A DNA stretch of 10,378 bases from contig DKDP01000012.1 in the NCBI GenBank assembly GCA_002449395.1, positions 317-10,694 on the forward strand. The letters are read 5' to 3'. The translations under genes and the position numbers were made by a program. The stretch comes from Ruminococcaceae bacterium UBA6845. GTDB lineage: Bacteria > Bacillota > Clostridia > Oscillospirales > Acutalibacteraceae. A model generated the notes under the pieces. The model did no database searches. It saw nothing but the letters and a program-made list of their open reading frames with translations, and had not been told where the DNA came from. Below, one piece after another: positions 6,185 through 10,378 of the stretch; within the stretch, counting starts at the first letter, position 1, and each line of letters starts with the position of its first letter.

Positions 6185-6215
6185 TTCTTTGTCTACTGCA
6201 TCTCAAATTTTGACA
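6185..6215. repeat. 31-bp direct repeat, right copy (candidate att site)
   Basis: Second copy of the repeat at 4388-4418, with one mismatch. It ends 15 nt before the stop codon of the leftward integrase gene, the usual place for an att site of a tyrosine-recombinase element. Its last bases join an imperfect hairpin, GACAGAGTGAC/GTCACCCTGTC (6212-6222 with 6230-6240), that overlaps the integrase stop. That hairpin has no U-tract on the minus strand. Confidence 0.8.
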
Positions 6216-6230
6216 GAGTGACTTTTTCGG

Positions 6231-7612
6231 TCACCCTGTCATTTTCTCTTTTTCCGCCTTGATTTGCGCCTTGACCTCTGCAATCATTTCCGCCAGTTTT
6301 TCTTCACATTCTTCTCTTGTTTTTGCGTAGATGTTGTGACTTTCCCGCTTTCCGTAGGCGTTGGTCGGAGTGTACCGTCCCTCATACAGGTGGTCGTTTA
6401 TCATCGTGACACAGCCCGTCCCGGGCTTGCGTACTTTGGGCTTGTACGGCGTGAATTCGACCGGGGCGATATCTTTCCTTGCCGACAGCTGAGCCGTCGG
6501 CATTTGGGCGTCTGTGCCGCCGATTTTGCGGTCTATATGCACCGCCGCCTGCCTTTGCATAGTATCGGTGATATGGCTGTAAATATCCAGCGTGGTTGCT
6601 GATGACACATGACCTATAGTTGCCGAAAGAGTTTTCACATCCATACCGTGCTCCAGCGCCATGGTCGCAAATGTGTGACGCAAATCGTGAAAGCGCACCT
6701 TTTTACAGCCTGCATCGGTTTTTCGGGCTCATAGATATTCGGGAATATCCATTCGCTGACTGCCGTTTCTTTTCGCTTCCGCAAAAGTTCCGCAGTGCTC
6801 GGCGGCAGGACAATCGTGCGCGTTCCCGTCTCGGTTTTGGTTTCGCCGATATTCAATCCGCCGCCTTTCCTTTTAGCAACCGAGCGCCTCACTTTCAGCT
6901 TTCCGTTTTCCGCATCGAAGTCCTCCCACTTCAGTCCGCAGATTTCACCCCGCCGCAGTCCTGTGGTCAGCTCGGTGTAGAAGAAATCGTACCACCGCCC
7001 ATCCTGCCTAATGCGTTTCATAAATCTGTCAAGCTGTTCGTCATTGAGTATCTGCTTAAGCGGATAATTGTTTTTGGGAATCGTTGTGCCGACCGTTGGA
7101 TTTTTAACAATCAGCCGTAGGCGCACCGCCACATCCAGCGCTTCGTGCAGCATCATATGAATACCGCGCACCATACTGTCGGCAAGCTCTGTGCCGTGCA
7201 GCTTGTCAGGTTTCACCCGACCATTCTTTTTGACGGTGTTATAGAATTTTTGAAGTTCCTGCGTGGTCAGCGCCGACAAAGGTCTGTCGCCGAGATACGG
7301 TTTGATTTGATTTTTAATCATCGCTTTGTAAGAATCAAGCGTGCTCTCGCGAATCGTGAAGATCATATATTCATTGATCCATCGGTCGAGCCATTCGCCG
7401 AGCGTCATATTCGAATCCTCGGTGAGGTCGGCATCGCGGTACATCTCGATGCAGTCGTGGAGCTTTACGATTAACTCCTTTTGTGTTCGGACAAGCACAT
7501 AGCGGTGAATCGGATCGCCGTTCTTTTTGTGACCGACAACGATGCGGCCTTCCCATCTTCCGTATTCGCGCTTGCGCACCATACCGTCTCCCGACGGTCT
7601 TCGTTTTGCCAT
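6231..7612 (-). pseudogene. Tyrosine-recombinase integrase, broken by frameshift and internal deletion
   Basis: This is a Tn916/ICE-style integrase. The intact first part runs from the ATG at 7610-7612 (AAGGAAGTG upstream), with an N-terminal arm-binding domain (about 5-60), a SAM-like core-binding domain (about 70-165), box I TGLRRGEI with Arg220, and a candidate catalytic lysine near 259 (KTETGTR). After about Pro299 (6716) this frame runs off into unrelated residues and stops at 6635. The minus-one frame carries the rest: RFHDLRHTFA, GHVSS, and LDIYSH with the catalytic tyrosine, ending at 6231. Only about 20 residues separate EWIFP from RFHDLRH, against roughly 35 that I recall in relatives, so a short deletion probably caused the frame change. 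The C-terminus bears a second arm-like domain. It is probably inactive. Confidence 0.88.
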
Positions 7613-7630
7613 AGTATCACTTCCTTGCAG

Positions 7631-7905
7631 GGCTGGCAAGAGCCGTGTTCGATACGGTTTTCGTTGTGCCTTTTCCCGCACAGTTTTGTGCTTGCTCTTG
7701 CAAGGCACCAGCCTTGCTTCGCCCTGTGCACTTCACTGAACAGAAAAATTCTACACCGAAAACTCTACGACCTGCCAAATTGAGAATTTTTTTGTTTCGG
7801 CAAAGGCGAGGAGCGCGGTAATACTTTTGGTATTGCAAGCGACAAGCCAAAGCCTAACGGAAAATTCACTTTTGTCAGGCGTGTCGCACACGGCTCTTGC
7901 CAGCC
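7631..7905. repeat. Widely spaced 18-bp perfect inverted repeat upstream of int
   Basis: Arms 7631-7648 (GGCTGGCAAGAGCCGTGT) and 7888-7905 are exact reverse complements. Allowing one mismatch extends them to 7652 and 7884 (21 of 22 positions). The proximal arm ends 18 nt before the integrase start codon. In a polycistronic xis-HTH-int transcript the arms would close a loop of about 240 nt next to the int ribosome binding site. Confidence 0.8.
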
Positions 7906-7951
7906 GAACACACAATACCACATACATGGCGGAATATCCAGCTAAATTTGC

Positions 7952-8007
7952 GGTAAAATTCGCAACTCCTAAATCAGCGAGGTTAAAATTCGAGCAACCC
8001 CTAAATC
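7952..8007. repeat. Pair of imperfect direct repeats (~25 nt)
   Basis: 7952-7975 and 7981-8007 share GGT(T)AAAATTCG, then CAAC-CCTAAATC, differing by a 1-nt and a 2-nt insertion and one substitution. They are possible protein-binding sites (integrase arm or Xis type). Confidence 0.6.
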
Positions 8008-8145
8008 GCAGTTTTTGTTGCCATCCGTAAAAGCCCTGCAAACCCTTGCGCGGTCGGCGTTGCCGTCCGCTGTTCCCTGCGAGGGGAAAGCAAGGCAACC
8101 CCTCGCTTTCTCCTGCTTATTTTCGGACGAGCCGTAAAACTGCCG

Positions 8146-8586
8146 TCAAACCGCCGATTTCCCGTGTTTGCGGTCAAATTCAGCGAGTTTTTTCAAAGCC
8201 GCCTGACGCCGAACTTCTTCGTGCAGCCGTATCAGCTGTTGCTCGTAATACTGCTCCAATGCTTCCCTAATCGGGCGTATTGTATAGCGCAAATTACCGT
8301 TGCGCTTTTCGCCTTTTTGCGTGTACACGGAGGTCGGCTCGGTTGTGATCAACCGTTTTTTGGTCAAACCGTCCACATGATTTCTAACGGTGTTTTTGCT
8401 CATACCGACAGCGTTACCGATAGTTTTGTAACTCGGATGGCACTGAAATGTTTTCCTGTCCTCGCAGTACATCAGATACGCATACACTGCAATCTCACCG
8501 GTGCTGAGACCCAAGCTGAAATTTTCATTCGGCAGAGGAAAATAATCCCGGATCGCATCACGCTTTGGATATCGGGTGAATTTCAA
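8146..8586 (-). CDS. Helix-turn-helix domain protein of the int/xis module
   Basis: A 146-residue DNA-binding protein of the HTH_36-like type commonly found beside Xis and integrase genes in Firmicute integrative elements; its exact role is unknown (regulator or accessory replication/recombination protein). After KFTRYPKRDAIRDYFPLP, the winged-helix region runs about 28-82 (GLSTGEIAVYAYLMY, then HPSYKTIGNAVGMSKNTVRNHV). A charged, probably helical tail ends the protein. An in-frame ATG exists at 8616, but I prefer the TTG at 8584-8586: GGGAGG (8593-8598) lies 6 nt upstream, and the TTG overlaps the TGA stop of the xis-like gene (TTGA), a classic coupling arrangement. The ATG at 8616 has no comparable ribosome binding site. 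Confidence 0.82.
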   Translation of the reverse strand: MKFTRYPKRDAIRDYFPLPNENFSLGLSTGEIAVYAYLMYCEDRKTFQCHPSYKTIGNAVGMSKNTVRNHVDGLTKKRLITTEPTSVYTQKGEKRNGNLRYTIRPIREALEQYYEQQLIRLHEEVRRQAALKKLAEFDRKHGKSAV

Positions 8587-8792
8587 ATGCTGCCTCCCGT
8601 CTTTTCTTCGACCCATGCGCGGAATTTTTCTTTCGGTACGATGAGCCGTGAGCCGATACGCAACGACGGAAATCCTTTCTCGTGCATCAGCTCGTAGCTG
8701 CTTGAGATGGAGATGCCGAGGAGCTTGGCTACCGTTTCAGCATTAAGGAACAACGGCAGATCCTCATAAGCGGTGTAAACAGATTCTTTCAT
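8583..8792 (-). CDS. Xis-like excisionase-family DNA-binding protein
   Basis: A 69-residue protein of the MerR-like/HTH_17 excisionase family. NAETVAKLLGISISSSYELMHEKGFPSLRIGSR (about 17-49) contains the helix-turn-helix and wing. Such proteins bend att DNA to favour excision by the cognate integrase, or act as small regulators. GGAGG lies about 7 nt upstream of the ATG at 8790-8792. It is the first gene after a long leader and is translationally coupled to the helix-turn-helix gene. Because the nearby integrase is broken, any excision would need an integrase supplied from elsewhere. Confidence 0.88.
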   Translation of the reverse strand: MKESVYTAYEDLPLFLNAETVAKLLGISISSSYELMHEKGFPSLRIGSRLIVPKEKFRAWVEEKTGGSI

Positions 8793-8862
8793 TGGTTTTT
8801 CCTCCTGTTAAATTCACACGGTTTTTCGCCGTGTTATGTAGAGGACTGCTGTTTTGCAAAAC

Positions 8863-8924
8863 AAAAAGACCCGCACTACAAATCACGATGCGACATTGCA
8901 TCGGCGATTATGTAAGTGCGAGTC
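8863..8924 (-). terminator. Intrinsic terminator in the xis leader (possible attenuator)
   Basis: On the minus strand, an outer stem pairs 8911-8924 with 8868-8880 (GACTCGCACTTACA against TGTAGTGCGGGTC, one bulge and a wobble). It encloses a perfect 6-bp hairpin (CGATGC/GCATCG, 8886-8903) and is followed by UUUUU (8863-8867). It lies between the promoter at 8975-9003 and the xis start at 8792. A further hairpin, ACACGG/CCGTGT (about 8818-8836), sits just before the xis ribosome binding site. Confidence 0.72.
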
Positions 8925-8974
8925 CGAAACTCAAAATTGGATTTTTACTTATTCAGTTGTCCTTAACTGTCTGA

Positions 8975-9003
8975 AGTATAACACATAGCGAAAGTTTTGT
9001 CAA
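8975..9003 (-). promoter_or_regulatory. Promoter of the xis-HTH operon
   Basis: On the minus strand, perfect TTGACA (8998-9003), 17-nt spacer and TATACT (8975-8980). The start near 8968 gives a leader of about 175 nt before xis, unusually long for a small operon. Confidence 0.82.
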
Positions 9004-9087
9004 GGTTTTGAGCGGTTCAGTGAATATTTCAGCCGTTTTTGGGAATACTGTTTTCTTTGTTTTCTGCGGTACAGGTTTTAATCCGTG

Positions 9088-9122
9088 AAAAACTCAACGC
9101 CACTGAAATCTACGATGGCGTT
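9088..9122 (-). terminator. Probable terminator of the MerR/TipAS gene
   Basis: On the minus strand, AACGCCA (9116-9122) pairs with TGGCGTT (9096-9102) around a 13-nt loop, and GAGUUUUU follows. It starts 6 nt after the TAA stop of the regulator. The stem is modest. Confidence 0.5.
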
Positions 9123-9127
9123 TGGTA

Positions 9128-9871
9128 TTATTTCGTGCAATAGATTTTGATGGCTTCGGAAACAAATTCCGCGGTACCTTCGCCGCATTTGTCGATGTTG
9201 TTTTTGAACCGCCCGTCGCCTACGTACATCTGACCGAGACCTGCTAAGATTTCGTCTGTGCAGTGATAAAAATGTTCGGTAATATAGTTCTGCAACTTCT
9301 TCACAAATCTTTGCGCGGTATCGCTGTCGACACTCTCTCCGCAATTCTTGCAATCCGCGAACTCAGCGAAAATTCCATTCATACCGCCGAGCGCATCGTT
9401 TCATTGTTCTTTGGAGTATCCGGCAGTCTTTGTCTGACTCTCCTTGTAGGCATCGGTGTCGCCCCAACGCTGTTTTGCCTCGTCCTCGTACTGCTGACGG
9501 GCGGTTTCGTATTCGCTGTTGTCAAAAGCACTCATTGTGATTTCTCCTTTTTTCGCCGCTTGTTCCAGAGCTGCAATCAGCCGTTCCAACCGTTCTTTCT
9601 TGATAGTCAGCAACCTTTTCTGCTCGGCAAACTTTCTTTGCTTATCGTAGTTCGGCGAAGCAAGAATCTCCCCGATGCTTTTCAGCGAAAAATCCAACTC
9701 ACGGTAAAACAAAATTTCCTGCATTCGTTCCAGCGATGTTTCATCATAAAAACGGTAACCGTTTTGCTTGACCACAAAACTCGGCTTGAGTAATCCGATA
9801 TCGTCATAGTAATGCAGAGTGCGCACACTGACGCCGGTAAGCACGGCAATTTCTTTGATCTGTAATTTCAT
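9128..9871 (-). pseudogene. MerR-family TipAL-like regulator with in-frame TGA
   Basis: A MerR activator with a TipAS-type effector domain; in TipAL relatives this domain binds thiopeptides or other hydrophobic drugs and activates its own promoter. The MerR helix-turn-helix occupies 1-70 (IKEIAVLTGVSVRTLHYYDDIGLLKP), a coiled coil about 76-108, and the TipAS domain begins near 120 and includes QRWGDTDAY. After GYSKEQ a TGA (9401-9403) interrupts the gene. The same frame then continues through NDALGG and MNGIFAEFADCK to IYCTK and TAA at 9128. I recall tryptophan at this point in relatives, so TGG to TGA is likely. The total of 247 codons is near the usual TipAL length (about 250). GAGGTGA precedes the ATG at 9869-9871. 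It is probably a recent nonsense pseudogene; a truncated MerR half could still bind DNA. Confidence 0.85.
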
Positions 9872-9891
9872 ATCTTCACCTCACGAATTGG

Positions 9892-9922
9892 AGTATACAC
9901 TATAACGCTGCGTCAGAGTCAA
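9892..9922 (-). promoter_or_regulatory. MerR-type promoter with 19-bp spacer and operator dyad
   Basis: On the minus strand, TTGACT (9917-9922), a 19-nt spacer and TATACT (9892-9897). An inverted repeat, ACTCTGACGC and GCGTTATAGT (8 of 10 matching, 1-nt centre, 9899-9919), lies within it. A 19-bp spacer with a central dyad is the hallmark of MerR-activated promoters. It stands directly before the regulator gene, implying autoregulation. Confidence 0.82.
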
Positions 9923-9953
9923 CCCTATTTTACACGATTTTTTGCAAAAATCA

Positions 9954-9978
9954 AAACCGCCGGTTCAACCGGCGGTTT
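9954..9978 (-). terminator. Strong hairpin with U-rich tail, probable terminator for tnpA
   Basis: Perfect 12-nt arms (9954-9965 and 9967-9978, core ACCGCCGG/CCGGCGGT). On the minus strand it is followed by UUUUGAUUUUU. It would stop leftward transcripts from the IS before the MerR promoter. It may lie just outside the IS end. Confidence 0.7.
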
Positions 9979-10090
9979 GCTCCACCCCTAAAAAGGGGTT
10001 AATACTGGCTTTGCCCCTGAAAGGGGCTTCTGATTTATAGCAATGCATTACATTCTCAGCAGCCGCTCACGTGCGGCTGTTTATTTTTGC
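9979..10090. repeat. Hairpin-rich end region of an IS200/IS605-type element
   Basis: Three perfect small hairpins: ACCCCT/AGGGGT (9984-9999), GCCCCT/AGGGGC (10013-10027) and CAGCCGC/GCGGCTG (10060-10079). TnpA of this family recognises subterminal hairpins in single-stranded DNA, so one of them may be the end structure. The exact cleavage site is not identifiable here. The last hairpin is followed by TTTATTTTT on the plus strand and could also terminate rightward transcription. Confidence 0.55.
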
Positions 10091-10378
10091 TTACTTATTC
10101 TTGGCACCCGTGAACGGGTCTGTGTACTCTTTGAAACTTATTTGGTCTGCTGCAAAATCGTCCTCTAACTGATTCTTTATGTATTCTGCTATTACCCTTT
10201 TATTTCGCCCTACCGTATCTACATAATATCCTCTGCACCAGAAGTTCCTTCGTCCATACTTGTATTTCAAATTCGCATGTCTGTCAAATATCATCAAAGT
10301 GCTTTTTCCCTTGAGATATCCCATGAACTGTGCTACACTTATATGTGGTGGAATACTTACTAGCATATGGATGTGGTC
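10091..10378 (-). CDS. tnpA: IS200/IS605-family transposase TnpA (N-terminus outside window)
   Basis: The C-terminal 95 residues of a Y1-type single-strand transposase; the gene continues past the right edge. The first codons visible read DHIHMLVSIPP, which is the HUH metal-binding motif (His-x-His). FMGYLKGKS and FDRHANLKYKYG follow, then WCRGYYVDTVGRN, which carries the expected catalytic tyrosine, and the typical DPFTGAKNK tail. All expected motifs are intact, so the enzyme may be active. No accessory tnpB is seen downstream within the window; one could lie upstream, outside. The TAA stop is at 10091-10093. Confidence 0.93.
   Translation of the reverse strand, partial: DHIHMLVSIPPHISVAQFMGYLKGKSTLMIFDRHANLKYKYGRRNFWCRGYYVDTVGRNKRVIAEYIKNQLEDDFAADQISFKEYTDPFTGAKNK

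Larger units (their letters stand above)
7613..8145. other. 533-nt gene-free, structured region between int and the HTH gene
   Basis: No convincing gene: the open frames here overlap each other, lack ribosome binding sites and show no recognisable domain. It holds a perfect 18-bp inverted repeat (7631-7648 with 7888-7905), two imperfect direct repeats (7952-7975, 7981-8007) and perfect or near-perfect hairpins at 7700-7717 (GCAAGGC/GCCTTGC), 8051-8069 (one T/T mismatch) and 8079-8106 (GCGAGGGG/CCCCTCGC). An integrase/Xis binding region, an int 5' leader with regulatory structure or a small RNA are all possible. The sequence alone does not choose between them. Confidence 0.6.
6185..8980 (-). 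mobile_element. Integration/excision module of an ICE-like element (boundaries uncertain)
   Basis: Candidate att site, integrase pseudogene, structured non-coding region, helix-turn-helix gene, Xis-like gene and a promoter with attenuator form one leftward block. This is the usual end of an integrative conjugative or mobilisable element. No conjugation, relaxase or replication gene is visible; the MerR gene and the IS beyond may be cargo or separate insertions. The distal boundary is not in the window. Confidence 0.65.

Noticed and set aside
6700..6730. Programmed -1 frameshifting in the integrase
   Set aside because: The A5 run at the junction is not in the frame of a classic X-XXY-YYZ slippery site, and the apparent shortening around the junction points to deletion.
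7617..8098. Overlapping open frames of 77-115 codons in the int-HTH interval
   Set aside because: No ribosome binding sites, no domains, mutual overlap on both strands, and strong inverted repeats running through them.
8998..9030. Third, inverted copy of the 31-bp repeat
   Set aside because: Only TGTCAA and scattered bases match; TGTCAA is the -35 box of the xis promoter.
9401..9403. TGA read as tryptophan (alternative genetic code)
   Set aside because: TGA serves as a sensible stop for the xis-like gene and the integrase frame in this same window, and most genes here end in TAA or TAG with normal family lengths.

Overview
The window looks like a low-to-mid GC Firmicute chromosome, most likely a gut Clostridia member (Oscillospiraceae/Ruminococcus-like). 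This is inferred from the gene set, strong GGAGG ribosome binding sites, sigma-A promoters and the style of the integrase/excisionase module. It is not proven from the sequence alone.

Left third (1-4035), housekeeping. An RluA-family pseudouridine synthase reads leftward, away from gap (glyceraldehyde-3-phosphate dehydrogenase), which has its own promoter region and terminator. Next is a two-gene operon: uppP (undecaprenyl-diphosphate phosphatase, lipid-carrier recycling) followed 10 nt later by a CX5R tyrosine-phosphatase-like protein, ending in a strong terminator. The 3' arm of that terminator carries the -35 box of a near-perfect consensus promoter for the tRNA region.

Transition zone (4036-4424), a tRNA-Pro hot spot. 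A 5' half of a tRNA-Pro(UGG) gene ends abruptly at its anticodon loop. It is followed by about 150 nt of unusual sequence (hairpins, a 12-nt-period GACCAC repeat), then an intact tRNA-Pro(UGG) with encoded CCA and a perfect terminator.

Right two thirds (4388-10378), accessory DNA, all genes leftward. An AbiEi/AbiEii-type toxin-antitoxin operon, with a consensus promoter under a perfect 15+15 palindrome, lies between two 31-bp direct repeats (30/31 identical). The right repeat ends 15 nt from the 3' end of a tyrosine integrase gene, where att sites usually lie. The layout resembles an accreted, integrase-less cargo island (CIME-like) beside a second element. That neighbour has a broken integrase (frameshift plus apparent internal deletion), a 533-nt gene-free structured region with an 18-bp inverted repeat, a helix-turn-helix protein translationally coupled to an Xis-like protein, and a long xis leader with an intrinsic terminator. 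Beyond it are a MerR/TipAS regulator broken by an in-frame TGA and an IS200/IS605 TnpA that runs off the right edge.

The strongest candidates for something not usually described are the repeat-bounded AbiE island next to the tRNA-Pro scar, and the structured DNA/RNA between the int and xis genes. No clearly new multi-gene defence or metabolic system was seen.
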